Source of the DNA: Chitinophagaceae bacterium UBA7600
GTDB taxonomy: Bacteria; Bacteroidota; Bacteroidia; Chitinophagales; Chitinophagaceae
Reading direction: 5' to 3'
Length of the DNA stretch: 64,000 nucleotides
Assembly (NCBI GenBank): GCA_002478885.1
Contig: DLKC01000105.1
Coordinates: 89,680-153,679, forward strand
In this document: positions 50,775 to 59,080 of the stretch, one piece after another
How the letters are laid out: every line of letters starts with the position of its first letter
Position numbering within the stretch: position 1 is the stretch's first letter
Made by a program: the position numbers and the translations under genes
Notes under the pieces: generated by a model
Told to the model about the DNA's origin: nothing
The model's input: only the letters and a program-made list of their open reading frames with translations
Database searches by the model: none

Positions 50775-52325
50775 ATGAGAAAGCTACTTTACTTCTTGGC
50801 GTCTATTTTATTGATAACGGCATGTAACAAAAACATTTCCGACAAACCGGTTGCAACAGCAGTTGCCGGTACCGATGACCAGCAACAAGACCAGCTAAGC
50901 ACCCAGCAAATTGATGATGTTATAAAAGCATCGGTGCAGGATAAAGGTTCATTTAACTGGAAAGATGTTTCGGACAGAACCGTATGGAGTGCTTTAAAAC
51001 ACAGCGACGGCATTCTCTCCGTCGGTTATAAACCGGCTGGTGAAAGCATGGATATTTCGGGCCGCATTCATCTGATCAACATCAACGACAATAACTGGAA
51101 AACAGCAAGGCAACAAGTGCTGGCAATTATTTACAACCAGGAAAAAAAGGGCAACGCTTCGCTTCAAATGAAAGATATCGAGGTGTGGAAAGAAACCAAA
51201 TTGCCCTACATTAATGTAAAAGTCGACGACATTAACACCATAAAACTTTTACGTCAGAGCAACCTGGTTCGTTACGCAGAGCCAATGGGCTACGACCCGA
51301 TTGAAAAATTCGACAGGGAAGCTGCGGAACTTTCCGGCGGCATTATTGGCGGAAGTGGTTGCGGTGGCTATGTTGGCGACAACACCCTGGTCGCAGGATC
51401 TGATTATTCCGTTATAGCGCCCAATGCAAAAGCTTCTTGGAACTACAGTTTTCATGGCATTCAGAACGCATGGACAAAATCAACCGGCGCCGGCGTAAAA
51501 GTAGAAGTGATCGATACAGGTGTAGATCCCAGCCAGGATAATCTTGGTAGCCAGTTTAACCAGGGCCAGTCTGCTGGCAGAACTATTGAAAAAATTTACA
51601 CGCTTCCCGGTGCGGGCAATGCCGATGACGGCTGCGGGCATGGAACCGCAATGTCGGGCACGGTTGCAGCACCCCGTTGCACCGATGGAAACTCATGTGG
51701 CGTTGCTTACAACTGTAACTTTATCATTTGCCGCGCATCAGAAGATGTTTATCTCGATCAAAGCAGCGAAGTAAAAGGTGTTTCGGACGCTTACATACAA
51801 GCTGGCGATAACAGCACGGTTAAGATTACCAGTATGAGCACCGGAAGAATTACCGGAAGTGGCCAGATAAAAGATGCTATTGACTATGCCTACAACAAAG
51901 GCAAGCTGATCTTTTGTGCCGGCGGCACTTCTTTTTCATGGACCGCTTTATTTGTGGGTGTAATATTCCCGGCAAGTCTTCCAAACGTGCAGGCCATAAC
52001 AGGCATTAAAGACGGCACCGGGTTAAAAGCCTGTGCCGATTGCCATAAAGGCAAACAGATTGATTTTGTAATTGTGATGGAAAAAACAAATGGTGGCCTT
52101 CATGCACTTACAACCGCCACAAGTGGCGATGTGCCCACAACTGTTGGTGGGTCTTCCGTCGCAACCGCAACGGCTGCTGGCATTGCAGCACTTGTATGGA
52201 GCCGCTTTCCCACTTACACAAGAGAAAACCTGCTGAATAAATTAACCACCACAGCAAGCGGTTATCCGAATAAAAATGCCAATTACGGCTGGGGCAAATT
52301 AAATGCAGATGCAGCCACCAATTAA
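50775..52325 (+). CDS. Subtilisin-like serine peptidase (S8) lipoprotein
   Basis: A 516-residue protein with lipobox ITAC (Cys17). An N-terminal propeptide-like region (about 35-175) precedes the S8 domain: Asp247 in KVEVIDTGVD, His289 in GCGHGTAMSG and Ser461 in GGSSVATATAAG. The expected oxyanion Asn (AAGN in most subtilases) reads CAGGTS at about 381-386, so that residue appears substituted, and the Ser motif lacks the usual Pro after the AT. Many Cys residues (GCGGY, CTDGNSCGVAYNCNFIICR, CADCHK) suggest disulfides. It is probably a surface-anchored peptidase of uncertain activity. Confidence 0.85.
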   Translation: MRKLLYFLASILLITACNKNISDKPVATAVAGTDDQQQDQLSTQQIDDVIKASVQDKGSFNWKDVSDRTVWSALKHSDGILSVGYKPAGESMDISGRIHLININDNNWKTARQQVLAIIYNQEKKGNASLQMKDIEVWKETKLPYINVKVDDINTIKLLRQSNLVRYAEPMGYDPIEKFDREAAELSGGIIGGSGCGGYVGDNTLVAGSDYSVIAPNAKASWNYSFHGIQNAWTKSTGAGVKVEVIDTGVDPSQDNLGSQFNQGQSAGRTIEKIYTLPGAGNADDGCGHGTAMSGTVAAPRCTDGNSCGVAYNCNFIICRASEDVYLDQSSEVKGVSDAYIQAGDNSTVKITSMSTGRITGSGQIKDAIDYAYNKGKLIFCAGGTSFSWTALFVGVIFPASLPNVQAITGIKDGTGLKACADCHKGKQIDFVIVMEKTNGGLHALTTATSGDVPTTVGGSSVATATAAGIAALVWSRFPTYTRENLLNKLTTTASGYPNKNANYGWGKLNADAATN

Positions 52326-52344
52326 AACAACCAATTCAAATAAC

Positions 52345-52376
52345 AAACCCCATCCTGTTAAAGATGGGTTTTTTTT
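52345..52376 (+). terminator. Rho-independent terminator after the S8 gene
   Basis: CCCATC-CTGTTAAA-GATGGG stem with flanking A and T runs, 20 bases after the stop. Confidence 0.8.
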
Positions 52377-52400
52377 ATTAGATAAGCTTCATTGCTGCTA

Positions 52401-52429
52401 TCGGCTTCGTTGTGTCACTCACTTGTACA
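52401..52429 (-). repeat. Dispersed intergenic repeat, single type B arm
   Basis: TCGGCTTCGTTGTGTCACTC followed by ACTTGTAC, between the convergent S8 and etfA genes. Confidence 0.8.
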
Positions 52430-52451
52430 CCTTGCCCGCTATTCGCCAGGC

Positions 52452-53417
52452 TTAAGAAGCAGCCTGCATCTTTTTTATTTCTTCTGTAAGCTTTGGAACC
52501 ACTTCAAATACATCACCAACTATACCGTAATCAGCAGCTTTAAAGAATGGAGCTTCCGGATCTTTGTTAATAACAACAATTGTTTTACTCCTGTTAACAC
52601 CAGCAAGGTGTTGGATTGCACCGGAAATGCCTAGCGCTATATAGAGATTGGGCGCTACCTGTACGCCGGTTTGTCCTACATGCTCATGGTGTGGGCGCCA
52701 ATGGCTGTCCGCAACCGGCCTGCTGCATGCCGTGGCTGCATGTAAAGTGTGTGCGAGGTCTTCGAGTATGCCCCAGTTTTCCGGCCCTTTTAAACCACGG
52801 CCACCGCTTACAACAATATCTGCTTCTGTAAGTGGCACTTCCCCGCTTACCTTGCTTACAGCCGTGATCTTTATTTTTGACTCAGGAACGGGAACATTTA
52901 ATTCAATCACTTCAGCCATACCTTTCCCTGCAACAGTTTTGTAACTGTTAGGATTTAATGAAATTATTTTTATCTCAGAACTGATATTCACGTTTGCAAA
53001 CGCCTTACCACTGAACACAGATTTCTTTACAACAAAACCATTGCTTATGTCAGGCAGCGCGACCGCACCGGTAACAATCCCGGCCTTAACCGCAGCAGCA
53101 ACTCCTGGTGCAACCGCCTTGCCCGTTTGATTATGCGAAAATACAACAACAGTCGCTTTTGTTTCTTCAACAACTTTCGCAATAACGTTTGCAAATACCT
53201 GTGCATCGAAATGATCCAATGCAGCAGAGCTTACATGATGAACCTTTGATATGCCGTATCTGCCCAATGCAGTAAGATCTTCTGCAACGGTGCCGAATAC
53301 CATAGCTTCTGCAGTTGTTCCGGTTTGCTTCGCCAGATCTCCACCATAGGTTAATGCTTCAAGAGACGCTTTCTTCACGTGACCTTCAGCCTGATCTATA
53401 AAAATAAGTACTGACAT
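52452..53417 (-). CDS. etfA: Electron transfer flavoprotein alpha subunit
   Basis: A 321-residue FAD-binding protein that accepts electrons from acyl-CoA dehydrogenases and passes them to the quinone pool. The C-terminal FAD-binding stretch is intact: GGRGLKGPENW, then SRPVADSHWRPHHEHVGQTG, VAPNLYIALGISGAIQHLAG and INKDPEAPFFKAADYGIVGD. The N-terminal half is the alpha/beta ETF domain. It is downstream of etfB, with a 136-bp spacer (to the etfB stop) that contains a repeat arm. Confidence 0.94.
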   Translation of the reverse strand: MSVLIFIDQAEGHVKKASLEALTYGGDLAKQTGTTAEAMVFGTVAEDLTALGRYGISKVHHVSSAALDHFDAQVFANVIAKVVEETKATVVVFSHNQTGKAVAPGVAAAVKAGIVTGAVALPDISNGFVVKKSVFSGKAFANVNISSEIKIISLNPNSYKTVAGKGMAEVIELNVPVPESKIKITAVSKVSGEVPLTEADIVVSGGRGLKGPENWGILEDLAHTLHAATACSRPVADSHWRPHHEHVGQTGVQVAPNLYIALGISGAIQHLAGVNRSKTIVVINKDPEAPFFKAADYGIVGDVFEVVPKLTEEIKKMQAAS

Positions 53418-53486
53418 ATATTACAAAATTTGAGGTGTTTTGATATAAAAGGAATTACATTTCTATCTGCCGCTTAAGAACCGAAT

Positions 53487-53517
53487 GTATAAGAGTGCGA
53501 CGCAACAGTTGATGCCA
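53487..53517 (+). repeat. Dispersed intergenic repeat, single type A arm inside etfBA
   Basis: GTATAAGAGTGCGACGCAAC then AGTTGATGCC, in the spacer between etfB and etfA, which read the same way. Confidence 0.78.
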
Positions 53518-53553
53518 TTATTTATGAAGTTGGGCACAACACTTTTTTTCATA

Positions 53554-54297
53554 CTATATTGCTTTTGCTTCTTCGTGCAGCAGGCGCACCAGTTCGGCCA
53601 CGTTATCGGCGCCAACTAATTTTACTCCGGCTTTAACCGGTGGCAGTTCATAACTTGTAATATTGGTTAAAGCTTCTGCCGCTGCAGGTTCAACCACTTT
53701 TAAAGGTTTGGTGCGTGCACTCATAATTCCACGCATGTTTGGAATGCGTTGTTCGGCCACACCTTTCTGGCAACTAACCACAACAGGCAAGGCAACTTCG
53801 CAAACCTCTTCACCGCCTTCAATTTCGCGAGCAACAACAGCTGTTGAACCGTTGAGATCAAATTTTGTTGCCAAAGAAATATAAGGCATCGAAAGCATCT
53901 CTGCAACCATTCCCCCTATAGAAGAACCATTGTAATCAATTGTTTCTTTACCGGTGAAAATAAGATCGTAGTTGCCCTGCTTTGCCACTTCGAAAATTTG
54001 CGTGGCTATATAAAAACTATCATCGCTCTGGGTATTTACACGATAAGCTTCATCGCCACCTAAAGCAAGCGCTTTGCGAATAACCGGTTCGCAATCTGCG
54101 GCACCCACTGTTACAAGATGCAATACAGTTGACGGATCTTTTTCTTTTAACTCGATGGCGCGAACAAGGGCATACCATTCGTCGTAGGGATTAATAATCC
54201 ATTGTACTCCGTTCTCTTCAAATTTTGTGTTACCGTCTTTAAATGCAATCCTGGAAGTTGTGTCCGGTGTTTTACTGATGCAGATTAATATCTTCAT
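53554..54297 (-). CDS. etfB: Electron transfer flavoprotein beta subunit
   Basis: A 247-residue protein started at the ATG at 54297 (MKILICISKTPDTTSRIAF), the normal N-terminus; the frame opens eight codons earlier. Landmarks are NPYDEWYALVRAIELKE, VTVGAADCEPVIRKALALGGDEAYR and the ETF-beta signature VAREIEGGEEVCEVALPVVV. It binds AMP and pairs with etfA. Immediately upstream is a 10+10 bp inverted repeat next to a TATATTTG box. Confidence 0.94.
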   Translation of the reverse strand: MKILICISKTPDTTSRIAFKDGNTKFEENGVQWIINPYDEWYALVRAIELKEKDPSTVLHLVTVGAADCEPVIRKALALGGDEAYRVNTQSDDSFYIATQIFEVAKQGNYDLIFTGKETIDYNGSSIGGMVAEMLSMPYISLATKFDLNGSTAVVAREIEGGEEVCEVALPVVVSCQKGVAEQRIPNMRGIMSARTKPLKVVEPAAAEALTNITSYELPPVKAGVKLVGADNVAELVRLLHEEAKAI

Positions 54298-54333
54298 GAC
54301 AAGAAATTTTAGAACGCACAATTGCCAAAAAAC

Positions 54334-54359
54334 AAATTAGTTGTTTATGCAACTAATTT
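54334..54359. promoter_or_regulatory. Perfect inverted repeat at the likely etfBA start, candidate repressor site
   Basis: AAATTAGTTG-TTTATG-CAACTAATTT, ten perfect base pairs. On the minus strand it lies directly downstream of the TATATTTG box, so a bound protein would block the start. The size and A/T-rich arms resemble TetR-family operators known for acyl-CoA metabolism genes; no TetR gene is in the window. Confidence 0.6.
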
Positions 54360-54360
54360 G

Positions 54361-54368
54361 CAAATATA
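54361..54368 (-). promoter_or_regulatory. Candidate -7 box of etfBA (TATATTTG)
   Basis: A full match to TAnnTTTG on the minus strand, about 65 bases upstream of the etfB ATG and abutting the inverted repeat. Confidence 0.5.
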
Positions 54369-54599
54369 ATACCTTACCGGTATGTTCCGAAAATTCAGTT
54401 GAAAATTTTTTTGGACGGTAATTACTGCTCTTAACAGTAAAATAGCATTCGAAAAATAAACGGTACGCTATTTGAAAATATCATTAACGCGACACCGGTT
54501 TGTTAAAAAAATGCTATGAAGCTTTCCATAAGTAGGTAAAGCATATCCCACATTAAACGACAAAACAGTTTTACCGTCTACCATTCAATTGAACAAATT

Positions 54600-55592
54600 A
54601 TGAGTTTTAAAACAGGAATTATTTTATTGAGTATTCTATCATGCTTATGGACTATTAGTGGGTGCTCAGGTAAACGGCATATAAGTACTCCGATTACGAT
54701 TGACAAAAATGCAATTACCGATGTGGTTTATGGTAACAACAACGACTGGAAGGGAAATTCAACATCGTTAACCATGGATATTTATAGCCCACCTGTAATG
54801 CAGGAGGGAAAAAAGTATCCGCTTGTATTGTTTATACATGGGGGCGGCTATCTAACCGGGGATAAAAAATCAGCCAGCGACAAATGCAGTATTCTCGCCG
54901 ACTCAGGCTTTATCGCTGTAAGCATCGATTACCGTCTCGGCTGGGATAAAGGTACAGGCCAATGCAACGGAAATACATACGAATTAGAAAATGCCGGGTA
55001 TCGTGCCATACAGGATGCAAATGCCGCGCTGCGATTTCTTGTTTCAGAGGCAGATAAATACAGCATCGATACCAATTGGATATTTTTAAGCGGTTCAAGT
55101 GCAGGAGCCATTACAGCCATATGTGCTACATATCTTGATGATAACAATATCAAAGCCTACTATCCAGCTTCGGCAAATGCGCTGGGAAGCCTTGTTTCCG
55201 CAAGCAACAACCTCACAAATAAGTACAGTATCAAAGGTATTTCAAGCATTTCCGGTGGAATACCAGATACCAATCTTATCAGAACTGGTAAAGTAGTACC
55301 TGCAATTCTATTCCATGGTGCGCTGGATGAAACCGTACCACCGGAATACGGCCACTTTTACTCATGCGCCAACTACCCATATATCTCTGGGGGCATTTCG
55401 GTGTACAGGACAATAGCTAGAAAAAACGTTCCTGTAATTGCACACATTCTTACGGATGCAGGTCATGGCCATGATGGAGAGAGTGGTTACAGCGATGAAT
55501 ATAAAATGAGTGAAACTGCGAACTTCTTTCATAACCTTATTCAAAAGAGTCCGCAGCCATCAGGGATATTTTATAGCACAAGCAAAAATTAA
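54600..55592 (+). CDS. Alpha/beta-hydrolase esterase lipoprotein, tandem copy 1
   Basis: A 330-residue protein with signal peptide and lipobox SGC (Cys22). It has the HSL/BD-FAE-like esterase layout: oxyanion motif FIHGGGYLTGD (about 78-88), nucleophile Ser167 in LSGSSAGAITA, Asp243 in GALDETVPP and His289 in DAGHGHDG. Such enzymes cleave acetyl, feruloyl or other esters on carbohydrates or small molecules. It is 172 bases upstream of a close paralog in the same direction. The divergence between the copies in the N-terminal 40 residues and near the Ser suggests different substrates. Confidence 0.85.
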   Translation: MSFKTGIILLSILSCLWTISGCSGKRHISTPITIDKNAITDVVYGNNNDWKGNSTSLTMDIYSPPVMQEGKKYPLVLFIHGGGYLTGDKKSASDKCSILADSGFIAVSIDYRLGWDKGTGQCNGNTYELENAGYRAIQDANAALRFLVSEADKYSIDTNWIFLSGSSAGAITAICATYLDDNNIKAYYPASANALGSLVSASNNLTNKYSIKGISSISGGIPDTNLIRTGKVVPAILFHGALDETVPPEYGHFYSCANYPYISGGISVYRTIARKNVPVIAHILTDAGHGHDGESGYSDEYKMSETANFFHNLIQKSPQPSGIFYSTSKN

Positions 55593-55764
55593 AGCCGCCA
55601 TCAAATAAGCTCAAAGAAGCAAAGCAAATTAAACATCAATTAATTTTTTCAAAGCGGCAAATATTAAAACATACAACCAGAAGGATGGCATTGGCTTTGT
55701 TAATGGTACATTCAAATAACAAGAGCTTTTCAAACATCCGGGGAGCAAATAAAAACCTCGCAGC

Positions 55765-56769
55765 ATGCAAAAAAACAAAGTAACACTTCTCATTTTATTA
55801 CTGGCAATATCATTCGCCATAATTCTGGGCTGCTCAAAAAAAGAAAGTACCCCAGTTACCGTTACAGGAGGCAATCCCAGTGTTTTAAGGGACGTTGTGT
55901 ATGGCAGTAACATTAACTGGAAGGGCCAGAACGAAACTGAAGCAATGGATATCTATTTTCCTGCAAACATACAGCCCGGAAAAAAATATCCACTCGCGGT
56001 ATTTATTCATGGCGGAGGGTTTGTTACCGGCGACAAAGCCAACTCGCAGGTAAAATGCCAGATATTGAACGACTCAGGCTTTATTGCTGTCTCTATCAAC
56101 TACCGATACGGCTGGGACAATGGCGGCGGTGTTTGTGTCGGTGATACCGCATCGCTTGGCCTGGCCTTGTTCCGCGGCATACAAGACGTAAACGCTGCGC
56201 TTCGCTTTCTTGTCTCAAAAGCTGACGAATATGCCATTGACACCAACTGGATCTTTGTCGGCGGCGCAAGCGCGGGAGGCACATTGGCACTCAACTGTAC
56301 TTATGTTACCGAACAATACGAAAAGGAAAGATACCCGCAGATATATGCAGCTTTGGGCGGATTGTACAATCAAACGAATAATTTAACCAACAAGTATTCT
56401 ATTAAAGGTATTTACAGCATCGCAGGCGGGCTTGGCGATTCAACCGTTATTAATGCTGGGAATGCTGTCCCAACCATATTTTTCCAGGGTGATGCCGACG
56501 AAGTCATCCCGGTCGATCACGGCACTTATTTATGGTGTAGCAATTTTCCGAAGTTGGTAGGTTCACTCTGTATTGCACGGCAACTGGAAAAGTATAATAA
56601 ACCGGCCGTTGCGCACATACTCTCGGGAGCAGGCCATGGCAACAATGGAGATAGTGGTTTCGACAACCCGTTTATGATGAGCAACACCGCCTGTTTTCTT
56701 AAAAGGCTTACGCAAAAAACCGTTATTCAAAGCAATATTTACCCCAATTTCACCAACAGTTGTCCATAG
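55765..56769 (+). CDS. Alpha/beta-hydrolase esterase lipoprotein, tandem copy 2
   Basis: A 334-residue paralog of the preceding protein with lipobox LGC (Cys23). It has the same order: VVYGSNINWKG, FIHGGGFVTGD, NDSGFIAVSINYRYGWD, nucleophile Ser169 in VGGASAGGTLAL, the Asp in GDADEVIPVDHG and His in GAGHGNNGDSG. It differs from copy 1 by an insertion around YVTEQYEKERYP. The two look like an old tandem duplication kept for related substrates; no sugar-locus gene adjoins them. Confidence 0.85.
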   Translation: MQKNKVTLLILLLAISFAIILGCSKKESTPVTVTGGNPSVLRDVVYGSNINWKGQNETEAMDIYFPANIQPGKKYPLAVFIHGGGFVTGDKANSQVKCQILNDSGFIAVSINYRYGWDNGGGVCVGDTASLGLALFRGIQDVNAALRFLVSKADEYAIDTNWIFVGGASAGGTLALNCTYVTEQYEKERYPQIYAALGGLYNQTNNLTNKYSIKGIYSIAGGLGDSTVINAGNAVPTIFFQGDADEVIPVDHGTYLWCSNFPKLVGSLCIARQLEKYNKPAVAHILSGAGHGNNGDSGFDNPFMMSNTACFLKRLTQKTVIQSNIYPNFTNSCP

Positions 56770-56823
56770 CTGTTGCAACCATATTCGAGCTTTAGGTTGT
56801 AACCGGAGTTTCTTTATTTGGAT

Positions 56824-56873
56824 CCCGGCATCAACATCATCAGGCAGCTTCGTTGCGTCGCGCACTTGTACCG
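56824..56873 (-). repeat. Dispersed intergenic repeat, single type A arm
   Basis: CCCGGCATCAACATCATCAG then GCTTCGTTGCG and TCGCGCACTTGTACC. The core has one change (TCGCGCAC instead of TCGCACAC). Confidence 0.78.
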
Positions 56874-56917
56874 CGCAAATGCAATTCATCAGTCAATACA
56901 AATTTCCATATGCGGTT

Positions 56918-56948
56918 TTGCAAAGTTATCTAAGCAAATCTACCTTTC
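56918..56948 (+). promoter_or_regulatory. Candidate promoter of the nucleotidyltransferase gene
   Basis: TTG at 56918-56920, 20 bases, then TACCTTTC at 56941-56948, one mismatch from TAnnTTTG. It would start transcription about 25-30 bases before the first ATG region. Confidence 0.4.
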
Positions 56949-56981
56949 GCAAGAGTAATCTTACCAACAAAAGCTAACTCG

Positions 56982-57779
56982 TTGCAAATGATACACAAAA
57001 TCTTTGCCCAAAATGCCGCAAAAATCTTCAAAGAAGATAAAACAGTTGTCGGCCTTGCCGCAGCCGGTTCCTGGGCAACCGGTGAAATCGACGAATATTC
57101 CGATCTCGATCTTATCCTTGTTACCTATGCAAAGATATCCGGCGACAAAACGCTAATGCACGCATACGCTCAAAAGATCGGCAACCTGTTATCAGCTTTT
57201 ACTGGCGAGCACGTGGGAGAAGCCCGGTTGCTAATCTGTTTATATGAACACCCACTCCTCCATGTAGATATTAAATTTGTTACACCTGCAGAATTTTGCC
57301 AAAGAATTGAAACACCGGCCATTCTTCTCGACACCGAAGGGCACTTACAAAGCTTGCTTGAACAAACCCAAGCAAAAATTCCTGTTCCCGATTTTCAATG
57401 GATTGAAAATCGCTTCTGGACCTGGGCCCATTACGCGCTTTTAAAAATTGCAAGGGGCGAATATTTTGAAGCACTCGACTTTTTCGCTTTCCTGAGAATG
57501 ATCGTATTTGGTCCTCTGCTGCAAATAAAAAATGGCAAATCGCCGAGAGGCGTGCGCAAGCTAGAGACCCAGTTGCCGTGCGCAGACCTGGAAAATTTAA
57601 AAGCAACAGTTCCTTCTTATGATCAAAGTTCCTTGTTCAATACTTTGCATAATTCAATCATTTTATATAAGCAATTAAGAAGCGAATTATACAACGACGG
57701 AATAAATTATCAAACCAAAACCGAACAAGCGGTGCTGACTTGTTTTACTGGCATCAGAAACAAACAAGAATTGGGTTAA
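56982..57779 (+). CDS. Nucleotidyltransferase-domain protein
   Basis: A 265-residue cytoplasmic protein. The N-terminal domain has the polymerase-beta-type signature GSWATGEIDEYSDLDLILVT (about 28-47), with the Asp-x-Asp metal pair. A later Asp in HVDIKFVTP supplies the third acidic residue. The C-terminal helical half resembles substrate domains of aminoglycoside nucleotidyltransferases and related enzymes. The substrate is unknown; a housekeeping or stress role is as likely as drug modification. An ATG two codons in (MIHKIFAQN) is an alternative start. Confidence 0.8.
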   Translation: MQMIHKIFAQNAAKIFKEDKTVVGLAAAGSWATGEIDEYSDLDLILVTYAKISGDKTLMHAYAQKIGNLLSAFTGEHVGEARLLICLYEHPLLHVDIKFVTPAEFCQRIETPAILLDTEGHLQSLLEQTQAKIPVPDFQWIENRFWTWAHYALLKIARGEYFEALDFFAFLRMIVFGPLLQIKNGKSPRGVRKLETQLPCADLENLKATVPSYDQSSLFNTLHNSIILYKQLRSELYNDGINYQTKTEQAVLTCFTGIRNKQELG

Positions 57780-57836
57780 ACATTGCGATCATTTGCCATG
57801 AAGAAAATAATATGCGCTTAATCATTATTTTTAGGA

Positions 57837-58751
57837 ATGATCAAAACAATTATCCTGCTTATAACTGCACTGGTGGTTATTCCAGTGGCCGCTTTTTATT
57901 TCGATGATCCCTTAACCGATCTCCAAAGCAATATGATGCACATAACAGGCTATGTTATGCTTGCGGTTGCAGGCTATTGTTTTATTGTAGGGGAATTAAC
58001 CGGCAATAACAGCCAGGTTGATAAGCTCTGGAGCGTTATTCCCATCGTTTATGCTGTTTATTTTGCCTACGCTTCCGGTTGGAATCAACGGGTTACCTTA
58101 ATGGCAATTCTTGTTGCAGCATGGGGCATAAGATTAACCTACAATTTCAGCCGGCGCGGTGCTTACAGCTGGAAATTCTGGAGCGGTGAAGAAGACTATC
58201 GCTGGCAGGTATTACGCAAAGACCCGATGTTCGATACAAGATTAAAATGGTTGTTGTTCAATCTTTTTTTCATTTGTCTTTACCAGAACACGTTGATATG
58301 GTTATTTACGCTTCCAGCCGTAATGGCCGCAGGAAGCGACAAATCCTTAACAGGGTGGGATTTTGCCCTTGCATTTTTTGTAGTTGCCGCAATCGTCATA
58401 GAATTTATTGCAGATCAGCAACAGTGGAATTATCAAAAAGAAAAATATCGCCGTTTGAACGCCGGCGAACCATTGGAAGGATACTATAAAAATGGCTTTG
58501 TTTCAACCGGCTTGTGGAAATATGTGCGCCACCCAAACTATTCAGCCGAACAAACCATTTGGATATTGTTCTATTGTTTTAGTATCGTTGGCACCGGCAA
58601 ATGGCTTAACTGGAGCGCTGCAGGTTTTGTACTCTTGCTGTTACTATTCCAGGGGAGCGCAGACTTTAGCGAAAAAATATCGGCAGCCAAATATCCGGAC
58701 TATAAAGATTATCAAAAAAGCACGGGCAAGTTTCTTCCCAAATTCAAGTAA
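57837..58751 (+). CDS. DUF1295-family membrane protein (steroid 5-alpha-reductase-like)
   Basis: A 304-residue membrane protein with about seven helices. The C-terminal signature GLWKYVRHPNYSAEQTIWILFY (as RHPNYSAEQ) is that of the DUF1295/isoprenylcysteine methyltransferase-like superfamily, which uses NAD(P)H or SAM. Upstream motifs YAYASGWNQR and WGIRLTYNFSRRG also fit. It is annotated widely as steroid 5-alpha-reductase C-terminal domain protein; the real substrate in bacteria is unknown. Confidence 0.85.
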   Translation: MIKTIILLITALVVIPVAAFYFDDPLTDLQSNMMHITGYVMLAVAGYCFIVGELTGNNSQVDKLWSVIPIVYAVYFAYASGWNQRVTLMAILVAAWGIRLTYNFSRRGAYSWKFWSGEEDYRWQVLRKDPMFDTRLKWLLFNLFFICLYQNTLIWLFTLPAVMAAGSDKSLTGWDFALAFFVVAAIVIEFIADQQQWNYQKEKYRRLNAGEPLEGYYKNGFVSTGLWKYVRHPNYSAEQTIWILFYCFSIVGTGKWLNWSAAGFVLLLLLFQGSADFSEKISAAKYPDYKDYQKSTGKFLPKFK

Positions 58752-58758
58752 ATATTAA

Positions 58759-58941
58759 CCCGGCTGCAGTATGATTATTGAGCCTTTGTTGCGCCGCACT
58801 CTTTTACTATAAAGCCACATGCAGCCATAGCTGCCTGTCATTTTCGCAAGCAATGCAAGCCTGTAACCAATTGCCGATGTTTGTTGTACAGTACAAGAGT
58901 GCGACGCAAAGAACGACGATAGATAAACAAATGCCGGGACC
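58759..58941. repeat. Dispersed intergenic repeat, head-to-head pair of two type A arms
   Basis: GTTGCGCCGCACTCTTTTAC (58789-58808, one change in the dyad) faces GTACAAGAGTGCGACGCAAA (58891-58910), bounded by ACCCGGCTG and TGCCGGGACC. Confidence 0.85.
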
Positions 58942-59017
58942 ATAACGGCTGCCAAACCGAAGCTTTAATTAAATATTTATCGCATTTGGTTTTCCGGCAA
59001 TTAACGCTTGTTCATAT

Positions 59018-59054
59018 TTTGCTTGTAATAAATTTCGCTGTTACCTTAAATTTG
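59018..59054 (+). promoter_or_regulatory. Candidate promoter of phosphosulfolactate synthase
   Basis: TTTGCTTG (59018-59025), 21 bases, then TAAATTTG (59047-59054), a full match to TAnnTTTG. The ATG follows 26 bases later. Confidence 0.55.
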
Positions 59055-59080
59055 CGTTTTCTTAAAACAACCTTCTACAG

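Larger units (their letters stand above)
54298..54599. other. 302-bp divergent spacer between etfB and the first esterase gene
   Basis: Carries the inverted repeat 54334-54359 and the -7 box 54361-54368 for etfBA. No gene or dispersed repeat is seen; the rest is AT-rich. Confidence 0.6.
58752..59080. other. 329-bp spacer with a repeat pair and a promoter
   Basis: No gene seen. It holds the dispersed repeat pair 58759-58941 and the promoter-like boxes of the phosphosulfolactate synthase gene (59018-59054). Confidence 0.6.
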
